From: Allium sativum
Taxonomy: Eukaryota > Streptophyta > Magnoliopsida > Asparagales > Amaryllidaceae
Assembly: GCA_030737875.1 (NCBI GenBank)
Contig: CM060911.1
Span: 52,326,501 to 52,390,500, forward strand
Direction: 5' to 3'
Length of the DNA stretch: 64,000 bases
Shown here: in pieces, positions 12,226-25,210 of the stretch
Layout: each line of letters begins with the position of its first letter
How positions within the stretch are numbered: the stretch's first letter is position 1
Position numbers and translations under genes: made by a program
The notes under the pieces: model-generated
Database searches by the model: none
What the model saw: the letters and a program-made list of their open reading frames with translations, nothing else
What the model was told of the DNA's origin: nothing

Positions 12226-15200
12226 TTGGTTCGTGTAATTTGTAGCTTGAGAAAATTAGGGTTTTTCTTAATAATTAGAAATTGAAACCCGAGTTGTATT
12301 AAAGCTACTGATTTAGATGAAATTATTCATCGTATTAGATCTGAAACTTGTCTGGGTCTATTTTGATGTAATTATCTTGTGAACCGATTGATTCATGAGT
12401 GTTAAAATCTTTGAAATCCCTGATTTCAGAATCCATCATCGAAATTATTATAATCATGAATTCAGATTTAATGATAAAATCGTTCAAAGGTGAAATTGTT
12501 TCAAAATGAATCAAAAAACATGTTTTGATTCAAGCTATAAAATTGTTTTAATGTAAACAAAGTTTTATGTACAAAACTTTGAAGTGGATTCTGTTAGTTA
12601 AAACTGGATCTTTGTTGAGTTTTGAAATTGTTTTTACCCATCTCGATTGGTTAATTAGAATCATGTTATTAGAATTTAAAGTAAATTCAATTATAAAGTC
12701 AAAGTGAAAAATTGTTTCACTGCGGATCAAAATAGTATTCGATACAAAAGTAAAGTAGTTTACGGCAGTTAAATTTTGTACTATGATACAAAATTTGAAA
12801 AATGGGATTTGTGCTCAATTCTAAAAAAATGATTCAGTTTTAATATTGATATTAAATTGTCTTAATTGTTGGGATTGGATTTTATTTGAACAACTACTTT
12901 AAATGTTAAAATTGTTATTCATTTAAGTTGTTTAAAACCTATGTTTGGATGATTGAAATTATGCATCTATGTTATTTGGTAACATATTGCTATGATTTTA
13001 TTTTTCAAAACAAATTGTTGATTTTGAAGAACCAAACAAATATTGATATTTCAAAAACCAGATTTAAGAACATAGTTCTTTAAGTATTGAAATTATTTTC
13101 AGTAAATTGGGTTATCACTATAACTAATTCCTGTGAACATGCAAGAATTTATTTTGATTTCTAATGATCAAAAGTTAATCATTATATGGTTTATCATTAT
13201 TTTAAAACATATGTTTGGATATCAAGTAAGTATGATCTGCTCATCTATAGATCAAAAGTTGATGACTAAAATGGGATTAACATACAAGTTGATCAAATCT
13301 GCTTTATAAGCAGTGTCAAAATGTATGAATCATTTTGTTTCATTACTACTGTTTATAATGATAAACTGAATGTTTTAAATCCGACTTCATCATAAAATCT
13401 TACTTAGATATGCAACAGCTTAGAAGATTTTCTCTATTAATGGAAATTGGTATTACTGGTTAATGAATCAGTAAGATACCCCTCAGATAAACTTTGACTC
13501 ATTAATATCATTAATGGTTAAGTCTGATGTAACAACCTGGTTTCAAATTGTTATTACTTTGTTAATAAACAAAGGAATCCTGTATAAAACTCAAAATCTG
13601 TTTTGATTGATCAAAATTGACAACTCATTTTAGAAAATGATTTTTTTTAGTTAAACTATTACTAGTTTAATCTTGAAAAGTGTTGATTAACCACCTGTGT
13701 TTATTAACACTGAAGTGATAAAATTAGATCAGTTATAATGTTTTGTTTTTGAAATAAATGCATTGTAAATACAGAGTACGACTCTGTTATAAATATATTT
13801 AATTCAGATCAAATATTATTGACATTCGAATATTAATCTGAATGTTTTGAATCTTTGCAGGTTATTATATAATAAGTCCATTTAGTTTGTGAACATAGCT
13901 TGACAAACAATTATACATATATAGATAAGCATTTAAATTTATGATGATACGTGCTTATATATATATAATACCACTTCTTGTAAAGTCACATATGGATATT
14001 AATTGTTTTGATACAAATATGTTGGTATTAGATAAAACAATAATAATTTTGCCTATTAACAAATGTTTGAATACAGATTTTATATTTATGGTGATAAATA
14101 TGTTAGAAATTAATTTTTTTTTTTTGGGGGGGGGGGGGGGCGCAGCAGATTTGATTTGCTGTCTTGGTTTAATATTAAAACTATTAGTTTTAATAATTGG
14201 CCAGAGTTGTTATAAAATCAAAAATTATTTTGGTTTTACCACTTTAGGTCATCCACAAATATATGATATTATTATGCACTTGGAAATTTACATCATGGAC
14301 AATCTGTTATACAAGATTCAGATTAATGTAAATTAGTACTAGTCTTGATTTGCATATTTTTAATGATGCATAAATGTTTCAAACATAAAGCAAGTTTGAC
14401 TTGCCTTCCACATGATTCTGTTTGTTATTGTATTTGTAAAATTACAAATTAGTTTACCTTTTATATGTATAGACTATGACCCATACATCGTTACATGATT
14501 ATTTATTCCTAGATTTGTCCTAATAAGGGAAATCAATATGATTTGATAATTTTAACACTAAACTTGGTTTTATGAAAAGCTGGTAGTGTTTAAATCTGGG
14601 CATTATACGTTTTATTGATAATAATACAAATGTAAGTTTTTATATAAGACTATAAATGTATAGCTTATATCATAAACTATAGTCCATAGGATATACTCTA
14701 TTTTAATTGGTGTTAGTTCTGTTAGCCTGCACGCATATGCCTGGGTCTCACTCTATTTTAAATCATAGTGCCGAGTTATGAATTAACTTGTTTGTTATAT
14801 ATAAATCTGGGCATTTATAAATATTGATTTACACAACTTGCATGGATTGAATGATGAACTACATGCAAACTGAAAATACTGATCTATCATGGTGGCTGTT
14901 AAGTTACAGCACAATATATATATATATATATACATATACTAATATCTGTATTACATATGTTTGAATATTTAATTCAAATAGCATGAGGCAATGATTGGCT
15001 GAAAATATACGTTTGATGTATATTAATACTATACTGCATATATTGATGTAGAATTGTAGAAACTGTTTCTTGTATGCATGCCAATTAACTGTTTAAATAC
15101 AGTAGAAACATGTGAGATATCATACATATACATACATTCGATGTATCCATAATATTGCATGTATATGAAATATGCATTTGATGTATTTGAATAACTTGTA

Positions 15201-17302
15201 AATTAAAACTGGTTTTAATTTGCAGCCTTCATAGATGCTGAAATTGTTTCAGTAGAAGGAGATCTCTATGATTCAAGATTGGCAAATAGCTACCATTGCA
15301 AGATTGAAGTGTATAGATATATGTAAATGTATATTTAGTAGTTAACTATGTATGTTAATGTATTAGCCCTGCTGTATGCGATCTTATATTATATATATGT
15401 ATAAGTTGTTACTCATGTTAATGTGGACATTTGTTGAACTTAAAAGGTTCAAAATTGTTTTGCAGTCATCAATCAGTGTAAATAAATTATTATGCCAAGT
15501 AGTTGGGTGTTCTTGTAGTTGATTTTGTCTGGAACAATATAAGGTTGTATTCTGGATAATTGTTATGTAAAAGTCTTATCATGTTTAATAGATTTGAGGG
15601 TGCATCGATTTTAATTATAAAACCGCAGCTGTTTTATAATGTTATATAATTGGGTTTCCTACCGGGCCAGTGTAATTTTAATTTGGGCTGTATTAAATAA
15701 CCATGTTAACAGGTATATGGGCCACCGTTTTATTAATTATCGGTCTAGCCTTATATATGTTGTGAAATTGGGCCGATTACACACATTTTGATATAGTGTA
15801 TATCTGTATCAAGTAGTTCGAATGCGTGTATGTTTGCGCAGATTTTATCATAACGGTTTGATTAAAGTACATCTGAAACGCTTCTGGATCTAATGTATGC
15901 TATATTCTGCACATATAAGATACTAGTTTGTATAATATAAGATATTGTCTCATCTTTCTATTCATATATGGTGTAATTATGATTACCCAAAATATTGAAA
16001 TGTTCAAAAAATAGAAAATTATTTTATCCGATATATATTACGAATATAAAATACGTATATTTTGATATATGTAAATAACTCTAATATTGTTTTCCACTAC
16101 GAGTTATAAATTCCCTCTAAAGCAATTTTTTTTGTTATATTAAGTTATGGTGACGTCTTCCAATAATATACTCATCACTGTCCAAAATCACTGGATGTAA
16201 CTAACGCCAAAGCGTTGTGCACCTTTTATTTTGGTTATATGCGATGGAGTAAAATGTGGTGCTCCAACCTATTATTGGGTCTGACTTAACTAGGCTGCAT
16301 AATACGATTATGGCCTTAGAGACAATAGCATGAATTATTCTATATTTTGAGCAAATGAATAATACTGAACAAAATGTTCATCGTGCGATCCAAGAATTAT
16401 ATACGATATAATTGACATAAGATGTTTACCTAAAAGGTTGTGTTTTGGGTTTAGCCAAAGCTGGGTCAAGGCATGACTAGATATGGATCTTGGAACACCG
16501 TTATATATGTATACCGATATGTATATATAAACAGAGGGATGTTAACTTGAGTGGGAGCGTATTTTAGTTTAAATTACATATTTATGTTAATATAAATTTT
16601 GATTGTCAAAATTTTTGTATTAAATAAATATTACAGAATCAGTTATTATTTTATTGTCTAATGTAGATATTAAATAATAAATAACTCCGATAATTTAAAT
16701 TAATCCTTGAGAAGGACAAATTAAATTAAATCAAATTTCTTGACTAACATTAAAATTTGTGGATTGTCCTCAAACGAGTTAAACGTAATTGTTTTAGATA
16801 TAAAGAGAGGATCTAAAATAAGTTAAGGTATGACTTCAACTAAATAAAATATAAATATTATAATAATCTACTTATACATTTCTAGTATTAGATACTAGAT
16901 ATAAATCACATAAATGTATGTTGATTTATAGAAATTGCAGAATAAGTAGAAATCTGATAAAAGAACAAGTGGACTTACAATTGGAAATGAAGCAAATGTT
17001 GATAGATTATCCATAGTAAGTTGATTCTTGTTGAATATACTGGCTTAATTAAATAAATAAGATAATTGTTATTATGAAATTCCACTTAAAATAAATATTA
17101 TAATATATCTTATTTAGACAAGTTTGAATTTCATTTGTAATAAAAGAATAATTGTTATTCATTTTATTTAAATGAAATATCGTATGGAATTTCACAAATA
17201 TTTAATGATATTTGTAAATCCTTAACTATAATGTACTTGACATTAATAATGACTGGATTAAATTTAGTGATTTAAATCCAATATACCATTAGTATTACCA
17301 GT
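12226..17302. other. Copia internal region, ~5 kb AT-rich with no recognisable gag
   Basis: Gag, and the start of pol, would be expected here. I see only AT-rich sequence with frequent stops on both strands, including a TA repeat near 14910-14932 and many TATATA tracts at 14600-16600. The longest open frame (13941-14336) spans a T/G homopolymer and resembles no known protein. Either gag has decayed beyond recognition, or non-coding DNA has replaced it. Confidence 0.6.
14114..14140. repeat. T12-G15 homopolymer junction
   Basis: Twelve T are followed directly by fifteen G, ending at CGCAGCAG. A run this long is prone to length error in sequencing and to slippage. It lies inside the copia internal region. 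Confidence 0.95.
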
Positions 17303-18130
17303 TAGCACTATAAACAAGAAAGCATACCAAAACTCCATAATGATGGAATTTTGAGATCATTTGATTTTGAATTGTATGAAGAATACAAATCTTGTTTATT
17401 AGGCAAAATAACTGGATCCACTTTCACTTGACACAGTGATTGAGTGATAAGTATTGGGTCTCGTACATAATGATGTATATGGAGCAATGAATACATAAAA
17501 TAGAGGCAGATTTTATTACTTCATTATATTTACTGATGATATCAGTAGATACAGATCTGTGTATCTTATGAAACACATACCAGAATCCTTTGAAAAGTTC
17601 AAAGAATTCAAAGTGAAGGAAACCAATTTGAATTGAAAATAAAAAAACCTTTCGAACAGATCGAAAGAAAATATTTAAGCCAACTATATAATGACTATCA
17701 AAATGAGTTTGAAATTGTTTCACAACTCACTCCACCTAGAACATCATATTAGAATGGTGTGTCTGAAAGGAGACATCGCACCTTATAAGATATAGTACAA
17801 TTAATGATAAGTCATATAGATCTTCCAACAAATTAAATTTAGAACAATTGCATTTAGTCCTACTAAAATGGTCTTGAAGACGCCATATAAGATATGAACT
17901 AGGAAATGTCCTAGTGTATCTGATACAATGATTTGAGATGTAAAGACGTTTATTAAACGTCCTTCCTCTGATAAGATCGGACTTAAATCAAATAACTAAT
18001 TTTGTGGATATAAATTCTATGAGAATAAAATGTTTATTGCTCAACTGGCATTCCTTATAAAGGAGAACCAGTCTCTAAGATATCGATAGGAATGAAATAG
18101 ACGTCGAAATGTCTCAAAACCACAAAATGT
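17303..18130 (+). pseudogene. Copia pol remnant: GAG-pre-integrase and integrase core
   Basis: Broken by many stops and frameshifts but readable as Ty1/copia integrase, which joins element DNA into the host genome. At 17345-17431 the GAG-pre-integrase end reads FELYEEYKSCLLGKITGSTF; the first Cys of the usual C-x2-C pair is Tyr. At about 17511-17620 the integrase core shows FTDDISRY, including a catalytic Asp, then VYLMKHIPESFEKFKEF. At about 17708-17790 IVSQLTPPRTS, a stop, then NGVSERR covers the catalytic Glu region. Near 17870-17960 the post-core region follows. The reverse transcriptase that should come next is absent. This copy is dead. Confidence 0.85.
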
Positions 18131-18559
18131 CATTAAATCTTGTATAGACAAGAAATTGAGTGGGAGTGAGACAATAATTCTAATGTTATTTGATAACACA
18201 TTGATTATTGTAAATAATGTTAGTTTTAAAACAAGAAATAAATACTGATTCTAAGAAAGAAAATGTTTGGATTAAAAGTTCATAAGTTGAACTTAATTCA
18301 TTGTTGATCCAATGATTTACATTGCGATAACAATGTGGCTATTGCTCAGGCCTAAAACCTTAAACTCACTATTGATCCAAACATATATTTAAGAAACATA
18401 ATTCTTATGTGAAATTGTCCACAGAAGAAATAAACATATCTGCAAAGTTACAAAAGTTGTATTGTTGCAGACCTACTAAATTAGACTCCGTCGCAGCGGA
18501 AGTTTAATAGTCACACTAGTTTAATGAGTGTATGATACATGAATAATTGACTCTAGTGC
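18131..18559 (+). other. Degenerate 3' end of copia internal region
   Basis: Positioned where RNase H would end in a copia element, but there is no open frame of note. Too little remains for reverse transcriptase plus RNase H, so most of that region has been deleted. Confidence 0.5.
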
Positions 18560-18570
18560 AAGTGGGAGAT
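18560..18570 (+). promoter_or_regulatory. Copia polypurine tract
   Basis: AAGTGGGAGAT lies directly against the TGTTAG start of the 3' LTR and would prime plus-strand DNA. The sequence before it shows no stem-loop of the kind seen in the four gypsy-type elements of this window. Confidence 0.88.
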
Positions 18571-18950
18571 TGTTAGAGTTTATGCCCTAGAGGCAATTCA
18601 TTTGATGAGATTGATAACACTGTTGATGTTATTATTTTATTTGGAATAAAAATATATTCTATTATATTATATTTACTGCGTAATATAAATATTAATATAA
18701 TAGAAGTCCTTAGAATTATAATACGGAATTATATATTTCAAAAGAGTGACTTGAATTTGAGATTGTATAATATGTTAAGTATTGTAATTCTTAAATGTCC
18801 CTAGTCAAGTTTTATTGTTTATATAGGACAACAATAGAGCACTGATACTAGTACGTTGATTGACTGATGATCACATCTCATTGATCATTAATATACGTGA
18901 TATTAATATCAAAACATAAATATGTATTAGAGAATATCGTATTGGGCTGA
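18571..18950 (+). repeat. Copia 3' LTR, first piece
   Basis: Matches 10797-11176 and stops at GCTGA, the target site of the chromovirus. The remainder is at 28713-29768. Confidence 0.92.
18946..18950. repeat. Target site duplication of the chromovirus, left
   Basis: GCTGA here and at 28708-28712 flank the chromovirus exactly. In the intact copia 5' LTR the same spot reads GGGCTGACCC once, which confirms the insertion point. Confidence 0.97.
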
Positions 18951-19439
18951 TGTGACGGCCCGCTCCGTACCAGTCGGCATTTCCTCCGAAAGTGCGCTGT
19001 ATACGTGCCCGATTAGCACAGAACGGTCGCCAAAGAAAGGAAAGAAGGGAATAAACTAATCAAGGAACCTGTAGAATGTCTCACAGTGCATGGAATAAAA
19101 TATAATAATAACATACTTGACATAAAACAGGTGAGACAGTGCATAAGCTGATAACTAAAATCAACATCAATCATCAAAGCAGCGGAAATCCAAATACAGC
19201 TTATTACAATTTTTCCAAAATTTACTGTCTCTAAACAAAAGAAAGCTAAAGTAGAAGATGCACCGCCAATGCCCAAGCAGCGATCTTCAACAACACAGGG
19301 AGAATATTATATATATATTTATTACGTGGAAGCCTCCTGCTCGTCTCCGGATCGTCTACCCGTGCATCACCAGCAAACCTGTCTCTAGTCTGCTCTTGTG
19401 AGCACCCAGAGTAATAAGAGGAGACATAAAACTCTGGGT

Positions 19440-19454
19440 CAGACATAAAGCCTG
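19440..19454 (-). promoter_or_regulatory. LTR stem-loop, chromovirus version
   Basis: Read on the minus strand: CAGGC-TTTAT-GTCTG, five pairs including one G-U. The surrounding CTCATACCAG and CTGACCCAGAG match the block around the family A stem at 55603-55616, where the same stem is CAGTC/GACTG. The other LTR carries it at 26706-26720. CAGCGGAAA (TTTCCGCTG on the minus strand) is at 19180-19188. Confidence 0.6.
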
Positions 19455-20790
19455 GTATGAGCGATAAGCATCTAAACAAAACAATAACAGGTATACCAAA
19501 CCATACCTGAACCTGGACCTGCAACCAAAGAGTTAGTACCACATACCGTACAATGCTCTAAGGTGCCATAATAAATAGTGTAAGAATACGGGGGTGGGGT
19601 GTGCATGTCACAATGATAGCAAACAAATCATCCATAGCAACCATCCTCACATCTCTCACTCAGTGCGTAAAGCGTACGACATCTACCACTTTGGAACACT
19701 AGACAAACTGAGGTAACGACGAATCCCGACATGTAGAAACCCTGCTATGACCAAGCTAAACATATGAAGTCATGACCAAACATCTCAATGACCCACTTCA
19801 TTGGTTGTAGCCCTTGGTTCTACCTATGCCATAATGGCCCTGAATCCGTCTTCGTACCTCCTACCATAGTGGTCCAAAGCTATAGACGTCGATAACTCCT
19901 TGGCACGCATCCCGCAGCAAAGCCCAACCATGAAGCGAACTCGTTGATTCCCATCTGAATCTTGAGCTCTAACTTCTCATTTGGACTTCCTTTGCATCCC
20001 GGGTTATAGTCTTCACTTCCGGATCGGTCTTCATTCAGTCTTCTCCTCGGATCGTGCTCCCTTGGATGGTTCGGTTCATGACGCGCCTCCCCAATCGGAT
20101 CGGATCGAGTTCCTGCTGGCTCGTAGTGCTCCAGCTCCATCGGATCGTGTCGCACCTTACGGATCGCGCCTCAACAGCTCGTGACGCTGGCAACCCATTG
20201 GGTTCGGGTCGTGCTACCTCGTCTGGATCGTTGCGCCTCATCTCGGATCGCACCTTCTGATCGGTTCGTGGTACACCAAGCTGGAGCGATTCGGATCGAG
20301 GTACTTCAGTTTGGACACGGCGTTGCATCGGTTCGTGGCCTTCGAAGTGGAACGGATCGTGGTGTGAGCTTCCATCGGATCGTGCTCATAGGGGGCGATC
20401 CGATCCGGGTAAATTCCTGCGCTTCGTTCCAGCGACAGTCTTTCGCCATTCGACGGCGTTTTTGACCAAACTAACACTTCTAAACAATCACAAAACATCT
20501 CATACAGTCATAGCAACATATAGTATCGACCACGAACACCATAACACAAATCATAGCATGTAAAGTGGATCAAACATGGTCAAAACCCCAAATTTCCCTT
20601 AAGCATGTTTAAGTAAATCTAATCATAGGGTTAACAAAACTCAATCAAATCGAACCAAATTTCTAACAGAGACATAAAATATTATTTAAGAATTTCTAAA
20701 CATTTTTCCAGAATTTATTTGTGTACAAATTCGCTAATCTTCACTAATTACCCTTAATTACCGTAATTAGTGCAAAAACTATGCAAATCA

Positions 20791-21062
20791 CTCACCTTTG
20801 CCACAATAAAACTTTCAGATCTGAAGTGAACCTCTGATTTGCACGAATTCCAATATATAACAGCAGCTCTACCTCGGTCCTTGTGCTAATCCTCCTTGAT
20901 TTGATGCCTCTAAGCCTTAATCCTTGATTAGGAAGTGATTTCGGGTGTTTTAGAGAGATTTAGAGAGAGGAGGCCATGGCTAGGTCAAGAGGGATGGAAA
21001 GTGACGGCTGAAAAATGAGAAAAAGGTATTCTCCAAACCCTAACAGCCCTTTTAAACTCCTA
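20791..21062 (-). promoter_or_regulatory. Chromovirus LTR promoter, leader and splice donor (predicted)
   Basis: On the minus strand a TATA-like TTTAAAAGGG (about 21050) and telobox-like TTAGGGTTTGG are followed by a CT-rich leader and then a strong donor, AAAG|GTGAGT (20796 down to 20791). The second copy has the same parts near 28057-28328. Families A and B show the same order of parts. Start site and splicing are predicted only. Confidence 0.45.
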
Positions 21063-21441
21063 ATCCCGAAATTCCCCTTTGGGCCTAGCTGTTAATCACC
21101 CGGTTAAGCCCAATTAAGCTGTTTTTCACCATCTGAAACTTGTTTCAGCCATATCTCCCAAACGGTGAGTCCGTTTGGCTAATGTGACCACTCTACGGAA
21201 AGAGAAACCATCATCCGGAGCCAATTGAAGAGATTTCAGGTCAAAATTCCTTTCCAGTCAAAAGTTATGGCCAAAACAGTGCCAACCAAGGGCAAAATGG
21301 TCATTTAAAAATCGGGAAAAATCATGAACATGGGAAATGACCCCAATAGTCGTCCCCCAAAGTTACATGACCATATGACTTCGTATGTGAAAGAAATAAA
21401 TATCCTACGATCCTATGATGCGTAGGATGCGGGTCGTTACA

Positions 21442-21476
21442 CTCTCCCCCCCTTAAGAAATTTCGTCCCCGAAATT
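21442..21476 (-). promoter_or_regulatory. Chromovirus polypurine tract with upstream stem-loop
   Basis: On the minus strand TTAAGGGGGGGAGAGT abuts the 3' LTR. Seventeen nt upstream is AATTTCG-GGGA-CGAAATT (21459-21476), seven pairs with a GNRA-type loop. The stem extends four more pairs (one G-U) with flanking AAGG and TCTT. It lies downstream of the chromodomain stop (21597), so it is not coding. Confidence 0.75.
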
Positions 21477-21596
21477 CCTTAACCCAAAACATACAAAAGA
21501 TCCCGCATGCCTAACAACCACATACAACAATCAAACATGCAAAACAAGCAAACAAGCCTATCCTAGCATGCGGAAAGCTAAATCGAAGTCAAAATC

Positions 21597-21989
21597 TTAC
21601 CAGGCAAAGAGTTCTGGGTGTGACTTCCTAATGTTCTCCTCTGTCTCCCAAGTACAATCATTCTCGTCCTCGCTCCACTGTACCTTGACTAGCTTCACCG
21701 CATTCCTTCGAAGTTACTTCATGTCGTGCTCGACAATACGGGCCGGCTTGCAGTTCCAAACCGCCTCGGGTTCTACTTCGAAGTCCTCTAACTGATCAGG
21801 TGAAATAGTCATATCTGAGTCGTGAACGAACTTCCTTAGTTGGGAAACATGAAATACGTCGTGAACTCCCGCCATCTTCTCCGGTAAGTCAATTCTGTAT
21901 GCTAAATTCCCGACTAGTTCAAGAACAGGGAATGGGCCAACAAATCTTGGTGCCAACTTGCCTCTCCTGCCAAATCGTATTACGCTCTT
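21597..21989 (-). pseudogene. Chromovirus integrase C-terminus and chromodomain
   Basis: In the same frame as the integrase core but cut off by the TAG at 21990-21992, where the upstream context suggests a lost Trp codon. The first part (APRFVGPFPVLE, then VFHVSQLRKF) is the C-terminal integrase domain of gypsy elements. After it comes a chromodomain: WNCKPARIVEHDMK, an in-frame TAA at 21714-21716, then VKLVKVQWSEDENDCTWETE and a final stop at 21597. The KVQW and TWETE aromatic positions match the chromodomain fold, which directs integration to heterochromatin by binding methylated histone H3. Both stops are explained by single C-to-T or G-to-A changes. Confidence 0.88.
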
Positions 21990-22997
21990 CTACGGAGAAA
22001 TCTTGACAAACACCAAGTCGCCAACGGAGAATTTTAAGTCTCTTCTCCTCTTATCAGCATAACTCTTCTGCCTATCTTGGGCAGCCTTCATTCGTTGTTG
22101 AATGATCTTAATCTTATCTGAAGTTTCCCTCACCACATCTGGTCCAAGCATAAACTTCTCGCCAGTCTCTATCCAACATGATGGTGAGTTGCACGGTCTT
22201 CCGTACAAAGCTTCAAACGGAGCCATACCGATACTGGATTGGTAGCTATTATTATATGCAAACTCTACTAGATGCAAATGGTCATCCCATGATCCACCAA
22301 AATCCAATATACATGCTCTCAAGAGGTCTTCCAAGATACGGTTCACCCTCTCCGTTTGACCGTCGGTCTGAGGATGATATGCGGTACTGAGATGTAACTC
22401 TGACCCTAGAGCCTCTTGTAAGCTCTTCCAAAACCCACTAGTGAACAACGGGTCTTGGTCGCTCACAATGCTTTTGGGTACTCCATGAAATCTCACTACC
22501 CACTTCATATATAGTTCTGCTAACTTAGCTGCCGTTCTGGTCGATTTGACTGGTATGAATCTTGCACTCTTAGTCAACCGATCCACAATTACCCAAATGC
22601 TATCATGTCCCGATCTAGTCCTTGGTAAACCATCAATGAAATCCATCGAGACTTGCTCCCATTTCCATTCGGGAATTTCTAATGGTTGCAACAACCCACT
22701 AGGCTTCTTTTGCTCGGCTTTAACTAGCTGGCAATTCATGCACTTGGATATAAACTTCCCAACGTCTCTTTTCATCCCTTCCCAGTAGTAAGTCTGCTTC
22801 ATATCTCGATACATCTTGTTACCACCGGGGTGTATAGTTAGTTTTGAGTGATGACATTCTCTAAGAACTTCATCTCTCAATCCATTGACATTGGGTACAA
22901 CAAGCTTTCCATTCTTTCTAAGCCATCTATCTCGATCAAGCCCGTACTTGTTCATCTCCTCATCGATACCCATCTCTAACTTGGAGATGATTTCCAA
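21990..22997 (-). pseudogene. Chromovirus integrase (zinc finger and DDE core)
   Basis: A 335-codon open frame encoding the enzyme that inserts element DNA. The N-terminal HHCC zinc finger is His50, His56, Cys86 and Cys89. The catalytic triad is Asp119 (in MDFIDGLP), Asp180 (in SDQDPLF) and Glu216 (in TDGQTERVNR), with 35 residues between the last two, as the family requires. All key residues are intact. The coding sequence really starts upstream in the reverse transcriptase frame; a 1-nt insertion or deletion near 23005-23018 separates the two. The first Met here is therefore internal, and the frame ends at a premature TAG. Confidence 0.93.
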
Positions 22998-25153
22998 TAG
23001 GTTAGGATCGTCCCTCTGACTAGAGCCGATCCACTAATCAAAGTAGGTCTGATCGTCAAACTTGCTAATATTTCTGGATCCAATTCGCACTTTGGTCTGA
23101 AATCAAACCCCGCGATCAACTCCAGTTGCTTCCATTCAAAGAACATAGCCCCTAAGCTGGCATGTTTTCTACTCAATGCATCAGCCACCGCATTGCCCTT
23201 TCCTGGTGTGTATGCGATGTCAAAATCATAGGAAGCTAAGAATTCTAACCACCTTTGTTGCCGGAGATTTAGATCCTTCTGGGAGAAGAGATACTTCAAC
23301 GACTTATGATCTGTAAACAGCTCAAATCTTTCTCCCAAGATATAGTGTCTCCACATCTTCAACGCGAACACGATCGCTGCCAATTCTAAATCATGGGTAG
23401 GGTATCTTCTCTCGTGCGGTTTCAATTGCCGACTTGCGTAAGCTACAACCCTACCGCCTTGCATCAATACAGCACCCAGTCCGGTACCACAGGCATCCGT
23501 GTATACCGTCATCTCTTCATCCCCCTTAGGAATGACTAATACTGGTGCGCTTGTCAACTTGTCCTTTAGACTTTTGAATGCATTCTCGCACCTTTCATCC
23601 CAGACAAAAGCTTGATTCTTCTTGGTCAACTGGGTCAATGGTGCTGCTATCTTGGAGAAACCTTGGATAAACTTACGATAATATCCCGCTAACCCCAAGA
23701 AACTTCTTACATCTGTTGCGTTCTTGGGCGTAGGCCAATCCTGCACCGTAGCCACCTTTGCCGGGTCCACGGCAATACCATTCTCTGATACAACATGGCC
23801 CAAGAACCTCACTTCCCTCTTCCAGAAGTGACACTTAGAAAACTTTGCTTTCAATTGGTGTTTTCTCAACACCTCCATCACTACTCTTAAATGTTCCTTG
23901 TGTTCTTCCTCTGTCCTCGAATAGACCAAAATATCATCAACGAACACAAGGACAAACTTATTCAACTGATCTCTGAATACCCTATTCATAAGATCCACAA
24001 AATATGCTGGGGCATTGGTCAGCCCGAATGGCATGACCAACCACTCATAAAATCCAGACGGCGTCCGAAATGCCGTTTTAGCTATACTTTCAGCTTCCAC
24101 TCTAAGCTGATGAAAACCTGTCGCGAGATCCAACTGAGAAAATATTCTCGCGCCACTCAACTGATCGAACAAATCATCTATCCGCGGTAGAGGATACTTA
24201 TTCTTCCTCGTCACTTTATTCAACTCGCGGTAGTCTACACACAAACGAAGGGAACCATCCGCCTTGGTAGCAAACACAACTGGTGCTCCCCATTCAGAAA
24301 CACTCCTTCTGATAAATCCCTTCTTCAGAAGATCGCTGACTTGCACCTCGAGCTCTCGTTGCTCCCTTGGTGCCAAACGACGAAGTGGCATCACTATAGG
24401 CCTGGCATCCTTTACCAAATCAATACGAAACTCAATCTCTTGGTGTGGTGGAAGTGCGGTCACTTCTTCGAAAACATCCGGATACTGGCCAACCACAGGC
24501 AAACCTGACAACTCACTATGCGGAATGTCGAGGGAGTTTAGAAAACTAGCCAATACCCCCTTACCGGGTGGACCACCAAACACTATCCTCCGCCCATCAT
24601 CCGCTCTAGCTGTCACCAACAAGCCCTCACATTTTACCACCACCCCGTATCTTTGGAGCCAATCTACTCCCAAAATAATGCCAAACCCAGTAAAGCCCAA
24701 AACAAAGCAATCACAAACAAACATGCATCCATGACTCGATAAGACCACATTACGACAAATCATGCTAAGGCTAGTAGAACCACCAATCGGGTTCGTCACT
24801 ACTAAAGGTCTATCGACAATCTCGGGCTCCAATCCCAACCTATCTACCAGGTCACTAGATATGAAAGAACTGGAAGCTCCGGTATCAAACAAAACTCTAA
24901 TAGGAACATCATAAACAGAAAGCATACCTTGAATGACGACGTTCTTTCCCTTCTCCGCCGCTGTTGGGGCATTCGACGAAGAAGGAATAGCATTAAGAGC
25001 GTAGGCTTTCACCATTTGCTTTTCCTTAGGGGGCTGTGGACACTTGTCCTTGTGATGTCCCATTTGGCCACAGTTGAAGCACTTCCTATCCGCTGGCTTG
25101 GCCCGACAATTACTAGCATAATGGCCCTTCTTACCACAGCTGAAGCACTCCAC
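22976..25153 (-). CDS. Chromovirus Gag zinc knuckles, protease, reverse transcriptase, RNase H
   Basis: A 725-codon open frame. Two CCHC zinc knuckles that bind RNA are at residues 3-16 (C3, C6, H11, C16) and 25-38. The aspartic protease active site is DTGAS at 90-94. Reverse transcriptase has Asp342 in LDLATG and the FVDD box at 404-407. RNase H has Asp553, Glu590, Asp615 and Asp658, the full DEDD set. The first Met is only the first one after an in-frame stop: upstream the same frame runs through TAG (25211-25213) into gag, as in single-ORF gag-pol elements. The last ~13 codons are out of frame because of the shift near 23010. The enzymatic core looks capable of activity up to that point. 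Confidence 0.95.
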   Translation of the reverse strand: MECFSCGKKGHYASNCRAKPADRKCFNCGQMGHHKDKCPQPPKEKQMVKAYALNAIPSSSNAPTAAEKGKNVVIQGMLSVYDVPIRVLFDTGASSSFISSDLVDRLGLEPEIVDRPLVVTNPIGGSTSLSMICRNVVLSSHGCMFVCDCFVLGFTGFGIILGVDWLQRYGVVVKCEGLLVTARADDGRRIVFGGPPGKGVLASFLNSLDIPHSELSGLPVVGQYPDVFEEVTALPPHQEIEFRIDLVKDARPIVMPLRRLAPREQRELEVQVSDLLKKGFIRRSVSEWGAPVVFATKADGSLRLCVDYRELNKVTRKNKYPLPRIDDLFDQLSGARIFSQLDLATGFHQLRVEAESIAKTAFRTPSGFYEWLVMPFGLTNAPAYFVDLMNRVFRDQLNKFVLVFVDDILVYSRTEEEHKEHLRVVMEVLRKHQLKAKFSKCHFWKREVRFLGHVVSENGIAVDPAKVATVQDWPTPKNATDVRSFLGLAGYYRKFIQGFSKIAAPLTQLTKKNQAFVWDERCENAFKSLKDKLTSAPVLVIPKGDEEMTVYTDACGTGLGAVLMQGGRVVAYASRQLKPHERRYPTHDLELAAIVFALKMWRHYILGERFELFTDHKSLKYLFSQKDLNLRQQRWLEFLASYDFDIAYTPGKGNAVADALSRKHASLGAMFFEWKQLELIAGFDFRPKCELDPEILASLTIRPTLISGSALVRGTILTYWKSSPS

Positions 25154-25210
25154 ATCTTGCTTATTCTTTTTCTTCTGGCCATCCTTAGCTTGGTTCTGCT
25201 TTCTCTTATT

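Larger units (their letters stand above)
18951..21441 (-). repeat. Chromovirus LTR, left (3' LTR of the element)
   Basis: 2491 bp, TGTGACGG to CGTTACA in plus-strand reading. It differs from the right LTR by a handful of single bases and by a much shorter TA run (19310-19321). A GATCGGATCG-rich, GC-rich segment (20000-20440) contains many ATCGGATC/GGATCG repeats; frames open there on both strands are a by-product of that composition. Confidence 0.96.

Noticed and set aside
13941..14336. 131-codon frame in the copia internal region
   Set aside because: Runs through a T12-G15 homopolymer, AT-driven composition, no family resemblance.
19880..20498. Several overlapping frames on both strands of the chromovirus LTR (same at 27146-27731)
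   Set aside because: They arise from GGATCG-rich sequence with few stops; LTR DNA with no domain in any frame.
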